Below, in pieces: positions 22,223-35,085 of a DNA stretch of 64,000 nt; position 1 is the first letter of the stretch; every line of letters begins with the position of its first letter. Position numbers and translations under genes: made by a program. Location: assembly GCF_026151205.1 (NCBI RefSeq), contig NC_087078.1:15207118-15271117 (forward strand), in the 5' to 3' direction. Below the pieces are notes generated by a model, which was not told where the DNA came from, ran no database searches, and saw only the letters and a list, made by a program, of their open reading frames with translations. The DNA is from Bolinopsis microptera. Lineage: Eukaryota > Ctenophora > Tentaculata > Lobata > Bolinopsidae.

Positions 22223-25200
22223 CTAAATGACTTTATTATCTTGATTTCAGGTTAATTTCTTGACTCGAATGTGTCATATTGTCACGGCAGCTTTTCTAAT
22301 TGAATTTATTGCACCCTTCAAATTCAAGTATAAGTCAATGTCACATTGGAATGAAATTGAATATATGAGTCATATATTCAATTTCATAAATAATGGCATA
22401 GTGAATAGTAGATTTTGGACAGTATAAAATGCGTGGTACTGCTTTCGGCCCAATTATGATAATTCTTGTCGCTTCGAATTTGGCATTCCAGAATCTGTGT
22501 ATGAGCCAGCTCCTGTTGCCTCCTGAAGCCTTTCTACTCAAATAAGTAAATATTTTCTTCTTGTCATTTAAAATAGCAACCTAACAGCCCTTGACCTCGC
22601 TAGAGCTAAGTCAAGGGGTGGAAGCACATTTTATTGGCTTCCTCCCCCTGAAATTGTCTCCAACATGTAACTCCCTTTTCTGGGCCTGCGGGAGGGTTGA
22701 CTACAGATACTACTGTCTACAAACGTCATTGATGAGTGATTTTATACAAATACAGATTACAGATACCACAGTCTGTACTCTACCACTACCGCCGCAGATC
22801 TTTTATCACCCTATTATAGCAGCATTGGCCCATGATAATGATAATTGCGACCATTACGTCTTGAAGACATACTCACAAACTCCTCTATAATAACTACCCC
22901 TGAATAGTAGGTATCATGCTTATGTAAACTTTATAATAATCAGCTATGTCGACAGGCTTATGTCTGTATTTTGATGAGATATCAATTACCAATATATTAT
23001 AAAATTCACCAGTTGTCATGCAAGCCACCTCCTCGTGGTATGAGGTATGAGGGTAGACTATAGAATATACGATAGAGTATACTATATAAAGTATACTAAT
23101 GCGCCACTGTTCCACAAAGAACAGCGTGACTGAAAGCATTGTTGAAGGAAGTGGGCACCCCGCCGGTATAAACTATATAGCGGGTTGTTTAAGATAAATG
23201 TTTAACGTTTAACGAATCAAGATGTTGTTAAACTGATTGATCTACGAACTATTTGACCAGAATGAATTGTCTTGTTCAATCCAAATCGTTTCAGTTCAGT
23301 GATAGCAATCAGATAACCTAGTTTTAGTCCAGTTTAATGATTAATCATAAAGTTCTTATGAAAAGAATTAAAGCCATGATCTCGCTGTAATTTTCTCATT
23401 AATACAATATGTGAAAGCCAGTTATCTGTTTATGATCGTACAAGACCAGCACTTTTAGTAACGTTAATTTCCGGGTAAGATTGAATTATTTATCAACCAG
23501 ACGTCAACTTCACGTGCCACTAGAAGATCAAAGGCTTTTTAATCTGCAGGTTAAGTCTTGCTGGTGTCGCCATTTTACTAGATATCGCGATGCTGAGGAA
23601 GATTGCACCGGTTCTATTAATAAACCTCTGAACTCTAATTAGAGTACCTATCAACTGGACATTCAAACATTTGGTCGAACACGGCAGCAAGGGCCCAAGG
23701 ACCAAGGTGTCCATATTTATTTCGTCACATATTGTGACAATGTCTACATTTCCGTACCGGCCGTATTTAGGCGATATCTTATCGCCTGATTAAGATATCG
23801 TTATGTGACAACGTTTGCATAGACGATGAGACGATTATCCTAACCATAAAGGTTTTATTAAATTTCATAGTGTGACAAAGTTAACTACAACGTGCCTAAT
23901 AAATATGATTAAGCAGTTCTTTTTGTTCTGATTCGTCATCTTCCCATGGTAGCTTGATCTAGATTGATTGAGAAAGGGTGCAACTGTCCGACAGATAACT
24001 TTACGAACATTATAATATACCACTACAAGATCAACTACTTTATATCCACCAGCGGGTTATATTTGCGGCTTGCGCCAGCAGGCCCGCGCAGCCCGCTAGT
24101 TAAAAGACCTGATATATCCCAGTCCGCTGTCACAGCCCGCTGGTATAGCGGGCTGCCCGCTATACCAGCGGACGATATAGCGATATGTTTTCTTTCTGTA
24201 ATGAACAAGATATTTTATTATGAAGGTTTTATGACTTCTATCAAGCTGACGTCTAGACTCGGATCAAAGCAGAGTTGATAGTTGATACAAAGATAAGGAC
24301 CAGCTCCAGTGTATTTAAGATATTTATAACGGACTGAAGTGTCCTATCTAGTAATCTTAATCCTGCAGACACTCCACTTAGCCACTAACAACACACTTCC
24401 GCACTGCGTAATACTAGGCAGGGATTAACAGTTCATGCGTGGTTAACCTTATTTTAACAAATATTTCATAAATATGGTCAGCACGAATTTGTAAATCATT
24501 TTTACGAGTAATTGGTAGTGTTATTATCTAGAAATAGATATGTTCACTATAAGTGCGACACTCTGCAGTCTGCACTGCAAATTGTCGCACTGAGTGAAAA
24601 TTCTAGTGATAACTGCAGGCTATTCAGTGTTAACTGCACTGTAGCAGCAGCGATTGTCTTATTCGGACACGTCATTAAAATGCCTTTTTGTTATATTTTA
24701 GTTACCATTTAAAACACGAGGAAATTCGAAGCACAATATTTGGTCATTAGTCATTGTCAACACAGAGAACTGCAACTACCGTAAGGACAAAGAATGGTAA
24801 GTGTAGCCATATTATGTTGGGGGTGTATGATCATTGCTTCAGTCAGGGCGGGCTGCACACGTGTTATAATTAATGCGCTAAAGAAATGGAGGCATGACCT
24901 GACGTAGATTGTAGACCTGTAGACCTAAGACCTATAAAAGGCTTGTTTGTCATTCGAAACGATTCAAAAACCAATTGTCCTGAGTCTTTAGCCCTGCTTC
25001 TCCAATGAGTGACATTAGCGGCTGATTCCCTGATCACAACCATCAACAATAAGGGCACTGGAACGTAACGCTAAAACTGTATAAAATTATGAAGGAGCAC
25101 ATGACGTGACATATAATTTATAACACACACGGACTCTTAGTTCTGTGGTCTAGTCTAATATAGCTGTGTCACCTGAGGTCTATGTGCCATGATGTTGAGA

Positions 25201-25920
25201 CACCTTGTTCAGCTCTATAAATTACAATAATCCTATGTGACCATGTGCCCCGGTGATGTAGGTAATTGCCGCATGACCTGGGGCTGGCGTGCCGTGTTTT
25301 ATCCTGTATAAGACCTTTCTTTATCGGCCAGCCATTAAGACTGGTCCAAGAACAGGGGGTCCAACTTTGCGTTTTGCTGGCGGTGGTGATGTTTTTGTTT
25401 TGTGTTAACGTTTGTTGTTTAAATGTTGCTTACAATGGGGTGGCGGTGTTAGTTGTAGTGGTAGTTACTGCCTCACACCAGGCTCCCGGTATACGCTGGT
25501 TGGTGCATTTACCATTTTATAAGTTTGTAATTTTATAGTTGTGTTTTTTTCAATAAGTAAGGTTTCGAAAATTGGTAAAAACTGTTTTGTTGAAAGAGGT
25601 GCTGGGAATCTCCGCTAAATATTATCAGTCTAGTTTACATTTTTTTTGTCAAGCTTATACAAATTTCATCAGCGTTGAATGGTACAACTGCTAATAATAT
25701 TAATATTTATTTACGGGGAATATGCTTTGCGAATCCAAAATATGGTGATGATGTTTTCAGCGTCCTTTCAATTATATCTGCTCTTTATAGTTTCCCTTCT
25801 GTTGTGTTTAGGGGAATCTCAGGAATTGATAAGGGCTGAATTGTCTCCCCTATCATGATAATCCAATATGGTAGTGGTCCTCATGTTTACTGCCGGACCA
25901 GTTAACTAATTAAGATGAAC
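22223..25920. other. Spacer; no gene resolved
   Basis: Short ORFs only. GC-rich nested inverted repeats occur at 24046-24180, for example CCGCTGGTATAGCGGGC with its inverted copy GCCCGCTATACCAGCGG. They probably mark a small hairpin element. Nothing else could be supported. Confidence 0.45.
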
Positions 25921-25926
25921 TATTAC

Positions 25927-26072
25927 TGTTTATAATTATGTTTATAATTATGTTTATAATCATGTTTATAATTATGTTTATAATTATGTTTATAAATATG
26001 TTTATAATTATGTTTATAATTATGTTTATAATTATGGTTATAATTATGTTCATAATTATGTTTATAATTATC
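25927..26072. repeat. 12-bp microsatellite (GTTTATAATTAT)n
   Basis: About 12 tandem copies of GTTTATAATTAT with a few substitutions. Confidence 0.95.
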
Positions 26073-26079
26073 GTTTTGT

Positions 26080-28280
26080 CAGACTGTTCTTGTCCAGACT
26101 AATCTAATCAAATTCAGTTGACTTGCGATTGTTTTTGCTGTGCCAGTGGAGCAATAGTTATAGTACCAGATTCAACGGTTATGTTAGGGTCGATGTCTCC
26201 TAATTTGATATTTAAGTTAAGAGAAACGTGAGCGAATTAATCAGATCGGTAAGTTATCTCCCCAAGTAGTTGAGACACTGGAATAGAGTCAGTGATACAT
26301 GATGAGGCAGATACTCAAACCGAATAAAATACAAAGCTGTCATGTTGTAGTCGAGACACCCATTTTCGTGAATACTTATTCGTCAAATAAAATGATTTCC
26401 TTCAGAGCTTTCCTTGTTTGGCCTTCTTGGTTCGATGTTAAACAGATTCATGATTGATTCATCTTTATAAGATTTTAATTATGTGAACTGGAAACATAAA
26501 TGACATGAATGGCAATTGACAGAGTTGCAGCTCTCATGTGAAGTGAGGAAGTGATACTCACTACTCAGTGCTTATAACTCATAAACCACAAAGCTGATTA
26601 CAAAACATTTGCTGATTTGAAATATATTAGTGACAACTCTTTAGTGAAATTTCACTTTGTTTAGAGATTCATTTGATTTTTCAAATTGAAAAAGAATACC
26701 AAGTACTAAGAATGAAAGTAACTTAACCAGTGGTCTATCGGTTTTAGTCAAATTGTTCAATTATTGTGAATTGCACCAGTAATTTTTGTATAATCATTAC
26801 AAGACACCGCGACGAGAGGCAGGAGCCAAGTACCATTCATTTATCCGCCACTGATCTTCTGACGAAATTGTAAAAGTTACAATTTCTAATTGGTTAACTT
26901 TTTTCAGCCTGATTCTAATCACTCTGTAATTTCAAATGATGCTTCTTTTTTTCAGCAGTTAATTGTACTAGCAGGAACCCGTCTAACTCTAAAGTGGTGT
27001 CAAGACTCAAGAGACTAAAATAATTAATACCTATTTAATTCGCGTTTTTGACACCACTTGGGGATCCAAATTTTGGGAACTAAAATTCTTATTCCATGGC
27101 CTATTTTTTTCATGCTGATTTGAAAAGCATAAAAGCATTCTGCCCAGTCAAAAATGTTTCAGTTGTATATCTTTTACGGTTTTTGCGGAAAGTCTCGTTA
27201 AAGTTGATACCGTGGTGTCAGTAAAATGGCACGGATGGTAAGATACGCTTGCAACCCACTTTACCATCCAAATATTTTTCGAAAATTATCAAAAATTCTG
27301 ATTTCTGACCTTAGGACTTTAGGATAAATTTTGTCCCGTGGAATGCATCCGCTGTGATACAATTTAATAGAATCGTGAGCTTCTGAGAACATATTATTAT
27401 TTTGGCCAAATTAGTCTATATTGAATGTCGACTCACGAGGCCTGGACTTACTACAACTAAGGACCTGTAATACAGAAGGTTGTTGCACAGCTGTTGCCAC
27501 AGCTCATACCTACAGGAGACTGTGCTATTGTAATTTGTGACATGTAATTTTATTCTCTCGAAGTTGTCAGCCTGTATCATTGCTTGGTAGAGTTATATAA
27601 GCAAATTCATGACTGATGACTAAACATATCGTCATTGTAGGTTTACTGTGTCTATCATATTGATATGATGGGTTTTATAAAAGATGGGTATAAATTTAGA
27701 ATGGTAGCTAGGATTATATTCTTAATGCGGGTTCAGTTCAGTGTAATGGAAAATATTTCAGAAAATGTGTATCTAACTATTTCGTATTGAAAAGGTTACC
27801 ATACATTTTTACCAAAACGTCCAGTAAACTACTAGACTAGGACAACGCAAATGATACATAAAACAATGCATTATAAACTATTTACCAACCTTTACTCTTT
27901 AGGTCCATTTTTTGAAGACAAAAGAACGTTTATTTTATGAGAGAAATAATCAATTTAATTACCAGTTAATATAATTTAATTAACCATATCTACTATCTTA
28001 CACGAAATTGGCTTTGTTATAATGCATGTAAAATATTTGGTTTATGTCTCCTCGACGAGTTGTATAACTTCGCTCTTTTAAACATAAAGTATTTCTTTTT
28101 ATTGCATAAAAGTGGCAGTAAACGCTGATGATCCCTTTATGATGGCGAGCGGCTTTTTCAAACAAACTATCAGTTCATATGACTAGACGTACATTTCTGT
28201 TACATTTTGTAAATTATGTTAACGTAAGTGATCATATTACAAGAATAGTATCAATTTGCTTCGCCGATTTGATGCAGACT
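26080..28280. other. Spacer; no gene resolved
   Basis: No exon recognised. A short inverted pair AAGTGGTGTCAA / TTGACACCACTT at about 26991-27060 could be a small hairpin element. Confidence 0.4.
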
Positions 28281-28283
28281 AGT

Positions 28284-28378
28284 GAGCTGTGATTAGCTGT
28301 GATTAGCTGTGATTAGCTGTGATTAGCTGTGATTAGCTGTGATTAGCTGTGATTAGCTGAGCTGTGATTAGCTGTGAT
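28284..28378. repeat. 10-bp tandem repeat (GTGATTAGCT)n
   Basis: About nine copies of GTGATTAGCT. The array overlaps the end of a 128-codon minus-strand ORF (28343-28729) that I do not recognise and do not call as a gene. Confidence 0.93.
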
Positions 28379-28853
28379 TTGCGTTTGGAGCAGATTTCGA
28401 CAGTTTTTGCCAAACTGTTTGTGCTGTAAGTCTATACCTTCCCGTCGGGCTGACCCCTTTGTGAGATTCCTATTATAATAAGGGTAGCTCTCCGCTGTCA
28501 TGGTTATATCCCGGTGGGGGTCGAGAGTATTATTGAGTGCTAAAGTGGTTAATCCTACCATGAAATTAACCAGACGTCGCTGGACTGTTGCAGTCCTGTT
28601 ATCGAAGAACGATTTTACGAACAAATGTTCCGTATGAAATGTATGAAATGGACAGCATATTATATGGTATGTTTCTAGAACTCTTGGAGTTCTTGACATC
28701 TGCCAAGAATCTTGGCCCAAGATATTCATTATAATGTGTCGACTGTCGAAATTGGCGAGACCATGATTTCTAGTTGATCGGGTTAGTAACCACGCGGACT
28801 GTAGACATGCAAGTTTTACTTCTCTTAAAATTATAAATTACTGACTTACTGAC

Positions 28854-29037
28854 TTAAGTCGGCTTCTTGGTCCGAGCAACTACAATTCCTCGCCACACGT
28901 CGCGGTCAAGCATAACAGATCTTATCTCTTCAACACAGGAAAGGCTGGTGTCCTTCTTTAGCATGTCCAGAAACGTAAGGTGGGGCCTCCCCGGTTTCCT
29001 GTATCCATGCTGAGGGTCCCAGAACAGAAGTTGGTAA
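28854..29037 (-). pseudogene. 5'-truncated LINE ORF2 C-terminus
   Basis: Read on the minus strand, about 60 codons end at a TAA at 28856-28854. The peptide includes WDPQHGYRKPGRPHLTF, SCVEEIRS and DRDVWRGIVVART. This Arg/Pro linker followed by E.....DR..WR is the usual C-terminal end of ORF2 in RTE-like non-LTR elements. It is followed by short CTGACTTA repeats, typical of a LINE tail. The copy is severely 5' truncated and unrelated in sequence to the LINE at 10520-14960. Confidence 0.82.
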
Positions 29038-29039
29038 TT

Positions 29040-30180
29040 ATAAATTATAGCATTTCAAAAATAGATTTTGGTTGAACAAATTTATCCGTGCAAGATTTTC
29101 ATAAGTAAATGCTCGTAGATACCAAATTTAGTACTGATCGTAACTTTTGACAGCTTAATTTGTAATATTTATTAGGTTAAACTTAAACATCTTGAAGCAT
29201 AACTCGAGATATGCCAGGAAATATATTGGCAACATAAATCATTTATGATAAATGATGTCTGGTACCCTTACTAAGAAACATCGATGCCCATAGATAAGTT
29301 CCCAGACACATGTCATGGAATTTAAGCAGCAAGAAACTGATTTCTTTCAGCTCCCTCTTCTCCCTTAACTCCCTTGAAACTCTTGTTTAGCCAGATCAGC
29401 TCTAAGCCTACTAAATCTAATATGTAAACCTTCAAACCGAGTGCTTAAATGCTACGGTAATTCTTTTTTTTTGGGTATCCTAAAACATATCAAAATATTG
29501 TAGCATTTGTCGATTAATTTAATCTTAAATCTTGACCAAGTTACTATTTAAACCGGACTGCCGATAGTAATTACGATAATATAGTATCAGTATAAATTTG
29601 ACATTTCGTCTCAACCTTTTATAAAGCTCAGTCCTGTATATTTGATTTTTCTTTGGTTGCTGCAAAAATGAGCTATATAAGGCATAAAAATAAACACTGC
29701 TTATTTTTATAGAAGTTTTATTTTAAAACGGGGGGTTGCAGGGGTTCACGCAATGAACCAGCTAATGGGGAACTGCCCTGTTTAAAATAGCCAATTATAA
29801 AACTACCAAACTTCATTACTCGTTAGTTTGGTTAGTGAGATCTTGAGAATGCAAGATCTGATAGTTAAATATGTGGTATTTTATAGGGACTCACTTGGTA
29901 CATATTATGTACCATATTATGGCATCCTACAATCAATATTCTATAGCAATGTAGTTTGTTACAGTTAACTCAACTTTCGTTCTCAATATCATATTGTGTC
30001 AGTACAAGGCAGACCATTTTAAAACTATCTTTACTTTACAAATTTCTTGTCAAGTAAAGGATTTAAAACTTTTAATCGATTATGTTGAAGTGATGCCTCT
30101 AATTTGATAATGAATCGTTTTACGGTATTAAAACTTACGTAAAAATATATTTTTCTTATGTATGATGTCACGTATTTACA
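29040..30180. other. Spacer; nothing recognised
   Basis: AT-rich DNA without ORFs above background, arrays or paired termini that I could identify. Confidence 0.5.
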
Positions 30181-30187
30181 TTAAATT

Positions 30188-31660
30188 GTCAATCACAGTG
30201 CTGGCAAGCACGACCGTTGCATTTATTGTGGGTATACTATGTACCCCATTTACTATTATACCCCTTTACTATTGGTACACGTTAGAAGCCTCTTTCGTGC
30301 ACGCGAAGCGTGCACTCCGGCCGGAGGCGGCGGCCGAAGGCCGCCGCCTCCGGCAGGAGTTTTTCAGGCATTAAGACTCATCGGAAGTCGTTCAGCAGAT
30401 TTATTTTTAGTTCAAAACATTCTAATTTGATGTCAAAGATGACAGGAATAAAAAATAGTTATGTTGAGATTTTTAAGAAATTTGCATAAAATACTCGCCA
30501 GCACTGTTATACGAAATTCGGTAAAAAACCCAAAATCGCCATATTCAGGTGCCTTAAAAACCATGTTAAAATTGAGTTAGAGATCTGAAATTTTTCAGGG
30601 CGTCTAGACGTTGACCAAATCGACTGCAAAAAAAGTTTCAGGTTTCAGGAGCATCGGGAAGTGGGTTTTCTAGAACCCCTGTTTTACGACAGATTGTCGT
30701 GATCACAGTGCTGGCAAGCACGAGCGGTGTCTTTATTGGGGGAATACTATGTACCCCCTTTACTATTGTACCCCCTTTACTATTACACCCCTTTACTATT
30801 ACATCCCCTTTGGTACACGTCGGAAGCCTCTTTCGTGCACGCGAAGCCTTCGGCCGCCGCCTCCGGCAGGAGTTTTTCAGGCATTAAGACTCATCGGAAG
30901 TCGTTCAGCAGATTTATTTTTAGTTCAAAACATTCTAATTTGATGTCAAAGATGACAGAAATAAGAAATAGTTATGTTGAGATTTTTAAGAAATTTGCAT
31001 AAAATACGCGCCAGCACTGTTATACGAAATTCGGTAAAAAACCCAAAATCGCCATATTCAGGTGCCTTAAAAACCATGTTAAGATTGAGTTAGAGATCTG
31101 AAACTTTGCAGGGCGTCTAGACGTTGACCTAATCGACTGTAAAAAAAGTTTCAAGTTTCAGGAGCACCGGGAAATGGGTTTTCTAGAACCCCTGTTTTAC
31201 GACAGATTGTCGTGATATATACATACATATATATATATCACAATGCTGGCAAGCATTACCGTCGCCCTTATATTCACAATACTATTTACCCCCTATACTA
31301 TTATATCCCCTTTATTGTTTTCCAGGCATTAAGACTCATCGAAAGTAGTTCAGCAGGTATATTTAAGTTCAAAACATTCTAATTCAATGTTAAAGATGAC
31401 AGGAATAAGAAATAGTTATATGGAGGTTTTTAAGAAATTTGCGCAAAATACGCGCCAGCATGTTATACGAAATTAGGTAAAAAACCCAAAATCGCCATAT
31501 TCAGGTGCCTTAAAAACCATGTTAAAATTGAGTAAGATATCTGAAACTTTGCAGGGCGTCTAGACCTTGTCCAAATCGACTTTAAACAAAATTTCATGTT
31601 TCAGCAGTATCGGCAAGTGGGTTTTCTGGAACCCCTGTTTTACAACAGATTGTCGTGAAG
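30188..31660. repeat. Three tandem copies of a ~515-bp repeat
   Basis: Units start at about 30192, 30703 and 31238, each with TCACAGTGCTGGCAAGCA (third copy diverged). Each carries TTTCAGGCATTAAGACTCAT, a segment ending GAAACTTTGCAGGGCGTC, and GGGTTTTCTAGAACCCCTG. Unit 1 contains an extra GC-rich palindrome (GGCGGCGGCCGAAGGCCGCC) that is shorter in unit 2 and lost in unit 3. TA-rich microsatellite flanks unit 3. ORFs overlapping the units are not conserved between copies. Confidence 0.9.
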
Positions 31661-31694
31661 TATATATATGTATATATATGTATATATGTATGTA

Positions 31695-33084
31695 TAGACG
31701 CTTTTGGCAGTCAATTGTAGCCTACATTTAAGTGTCTGTAGATCCAAAAGTATAAACGATACAGTCATCTCGAACCACAGGTTTTAAAGATAATCGTTTA
31801 AGCTTTAGTTTACATTGTATTGAAAAATAATTTAACGTCATCATCATCACTTGATGACGTCATCAAATTAAGTGTTTTTAAAACTAAATTTTTGACAAAG
31901 TAACAACTTTTCAAATCGATTTTACACCATTAAGGAGTAATTTTATTCAAAATCTGAGGACATTTTTATCTTAGATAATTGTTCAAGCATTCCGAAAATC
32001 TACCGGAAAAGTTTCCTACCTTGCTCCTTCATAAAGATATTTGCTATTGAAGTTAGTGCTTTTTTGAAGAATAATTTTATAAAAACACAAAAGTTGTGAA
32101 TTAGTATTCTCTGGTGTTGGGCCATCCCTTGGGTTGTGGAGCTTAATTTTGCTTCTTAAAGGTCTAAATTGTGTTATAGGCTAGTTTTAAAGTTGAAAAT
32201 CGGAAAGTTGCACACGTGGGGACACGCCCAAATTGATTTAAAATAGCTAAAATCACTAAAAATTGTTATTTTCACGATTTTTATCAACTTTGGAGTCCCG
32301 TTGTGATCCAAGTTCTTTTTGAAATCTTCTGAAACTTTGCATGCTTATCAAACTATATATTAAATACCACTATGCAAAAATTTACGGTATTTCAATATTG
32401 TATGCGCACGCAACGTCCGCTCAAAGTTTGCACGTGCGAAAGGTGAGAATTTTGCTCATTCGTGATTTCGAATATATTCTGCTTTCCACGATATTTAAAT
32501 GGCATTATATATATGAATTTAATGCCAACCTAAATGAGTAAAAAGTGCCATATTCAGTCGGTTATCGACAGATATACCTACCTAAACACAAGGAAAAATT
32601 TTCAAAGGCAGAATATCGAAATCGTTGAAATTATCTCCTTATTTATAATTATGTTAATGAAGTTTCGACTGTGTAAATTATCCTGACATTATAATCAAAA
32701 AGAGGTGATATTTGACCAAAACCCATAATCATGGGTAGAGTGTACCGCTGCCAGTGTCTCTCTTTTCCAAACAAAAGGAAATGATATTAATTTGAGGAAC
32801 CGTCCGCTAATGCAAAATGATACCGAGAATGAAATCGGTCGCTCGCTTTTCCCATTTAATAAGCTTTATTACAATTCGTAAGCCGTGAATGAATGGGAAA
32901 AGCGAGCGACCGATTTCATTCTCGGTATCATTTTGCATTTGCGGACGGTTATTCAAATTAATATCATTTCCTTTTGTTTGGAAAAGAGAGACACTGGCAG
33001 CGGTACACTCTACCCATGATTATGGGTTTTGGTCAAATACATATATACATATATATATTCAGGGATAGACGCTTTGCCAGTCAA
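31695..33084. repeat. ~1.4-kb tandem unit, copy A
   Basis: Begins TAGACGCTTTTGGCAGTCAA and ends just before the foldback insertion. Copies B (39506-40911) and C (40912-42431) share its order. The shared order is: CATCACTTGATGACGTCATC, a block with AAAATCTACCGGAAA, then CACGTGGGGACACGCCCAAA, then a short ORF, then a ~330-bp palindrome. No recognisable protein domain was found. Confidence 0.9.
32710..33038. repeat. ~330-bp palindrome of copy A
   Basis: Arms of about 147 nt run from ATTTGACCAAAACCC to GCTCGCTTTTCCCATT and back, around a ~35-nt loop. The arms differ at only a few positions near 32796-32810. Copy-specific bases (for example GTGTACC, CTTTTCCAA, CCGTCCGC) occur in both arms. Confidence 0.95.
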
Positions 33085-33087
33085 GGT

Positions 33088-34563
33088 GGCAAGTTTCCAT
33101 AAACGATATTTTATGATCGGCGCCGATAATCGCTTATTGAGCGCTTTTTCGGCGCTTTTTAAAAAAAAACCGTTTACAATCGCTTTTTTTACGATTATAA
33201 ACGGTTCAAAAAAAATCGCTTATAATCGACTATAATTGGTGTCATAATTCAAAAAAGCGCTTTTTTTAATTTAAAAGCGCTTATAAGCGCTTTTAAGCGC
33301 TTACTAGCGTCGCTGAGCGATTTGAAAGCGGTTTTCCAGTAGGATTGGCGCCAAAAACGGGTGGATAAGCGGTTGGCCGGATAAGCGATTCGTAGGCGCT
33401 TTTTTGAACCATTTATAAGCGATTATAAGCGCTTATAAATGGGGTGCAATTTAGCTGTTTGTAAAGCGCAAATAAAGCGCTTATAAGCGCTTTTAAAATT
33501 GAGTCAGGAAAACGCTATATTACATCTTATAACCGCTTATAATCGATTATAAGCGTTTTTTAAGAAATCGCTTATTACGGCTAATTCATCGCTATTTCAC
33601 CGCTTTTACCGCTTTTCCTATCATCCATGGCCAGGTGAGCAAGAATTAAAAAGCGCTTATAAGCGCTTTTTCGATGCTGCCCCTATCCTGGTCGGAACGG
33701 GGTAGTGCCCGGAATTTAAGAGCGCTTATAAGCGATTTCTCAATTCCCCTTAACCTGGTCGGAACTGGAGAGTGCCCACTTGCATGTGCTTTTCTGAGCA
33801 ACCTGGGGTGCACCGGCAGAGTCAGGATTTAAAAGCGCTTATAGGCGCTTATGATCGCTTTTCTACCGCTTTTTCTATCATCCATGGCCTGGTTGGCAAG
33901 AATTATAAAGCGCTTATAAGCGTTTTTTCAATGCTGCCCCTAACCTGTTCGGAACAGGGGTGTGCCCGGAATTAAAAAGCGCTTATAAGCGCTTTTTCAA
34001 TGCTGCCACTAACCTGGTCGGAACGGAAGAGTGCCCGGAACTAAAAAGCGCTCATTAGCGCTTTTTTAATGCTGCGCTTATAAGCGATTTCTCAATTCCC
34101 CTTAACCTGGTCAGAACTGGAAATCAGTGTGCCCGCTTATAGTTATAAGTGCTTTTCTGTGCAACCTGGGGTCACCGGCAGAATCAGGATTTAAAAGCGC
34201 TTATGATCGCTTTTCTACCGCTTTTCCTATCACCCATGGCCTGGTTGGCAAGAATTAGAAAGCGCTTATAAGCGTTTTTTCAATGCTGCCACTAACCTGG
34301 TCAGAACGGGGGAGTGCCCGGAATTAAAAAGCGCTCATAAGCGCTTTTTAAATGCTGCCCCTAACCTGGTCGGAACTGGAAATCAGAGTGCCCGCTTATA
34401 AGTGCTTTTCTGAGCAACCTGGGGTACACGGCAGAGTCAGGATTTAAAAGCGCTTATGATCGCTTTTCTACCGCTTTTCCTATCACCCATGGCCTGGTTG
34501 GCAAGAATTAGAAAGCGCTTATAAGCGCTTTTTCAATGCTGCCACTAACCTGGTCGGAACGGA
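33088..34563 (+). repeat. Foldback left arm with tandem units
   Basis: The outer part (33088-33620) is single-copy within the arm. From about 33600 the unit recurs, carrying CCATGGCCTGGTTGGCAAG, the repeated palindrome AGCGCTTATAAGCGCT, AACCTGGTCGGAAC and GGTGCACCGGCAGAGTCAGG. Unit starts fall near 33626, 33880, 34230 and 34488. Confidence 0.9.
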
Positions 34564-34583
34564 CCTTTACTGATAGTTGAAAT

Positions 34584-35085
34584 TCGACATATGACGTCAT
34601 CTAGCGTCATCTAGCGTCATCTAGCGTGAAATATCGCCAGATGATGATAGATGACGCTAGATGACGCTAGATGACGCCAATTAGCGACATTGTCGCTAAG
34701 TGCACGGCACCTTTCGAATGTCGCTATCTAGCGCTATCTAGCGCTATCTAGCGCTACATGACGCTATATAACGCTATATGACGCTAGATGACGCTAGATG
34801 ACGCTAGATGACGCTAAGCACGCAGCACTGACGCCAGGCGACAGATAGCGCTATTTTCATAAAATTTCCGCCTTTTTTTTGCGACATCTAGCGGTGTCTA
34901 GCGCTATCTAACGCTATATGTCGCAACGACATCTGACGCAGCGCTATCTAGCGCTATCTAGCGCTATCTAGCGAAGAATGTCGGGTTGTGACAGTTTACG
35001 CTAGATAGCGCTATCTAGCGCTAGATATCGCGGCGACAGCTAACGCTAGATAGCGCTATCTAATGAAGCTAATGAAGAATGTCGG
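34584..35085. repeat. Nested ATCTAGCGCT hairpin array in foldback loop
   Basis: Runs of CATCTAGCGT, CTATCTAGCG and GATGACGCTA alternate in direct and inverted orientation, so neighbouring blocks can pair. It forms the left part of the central loop and differs in motif from the arm repeats. Confidence 0.85.

Noticed and set aside
28343-28729. 128-codon minus ORF as a gene
   Set aside because: It ends in the 10-bp repeat, shows no recognisable domain and has no supporting exon structure.
32710-33038. Palindromes as independent MITE insertions in each unit
   Set aside because: All three share the same left flanking unit sequence (GACATTATAATCAAAAAGAG) at the same position, so they were duplicated with the unit.
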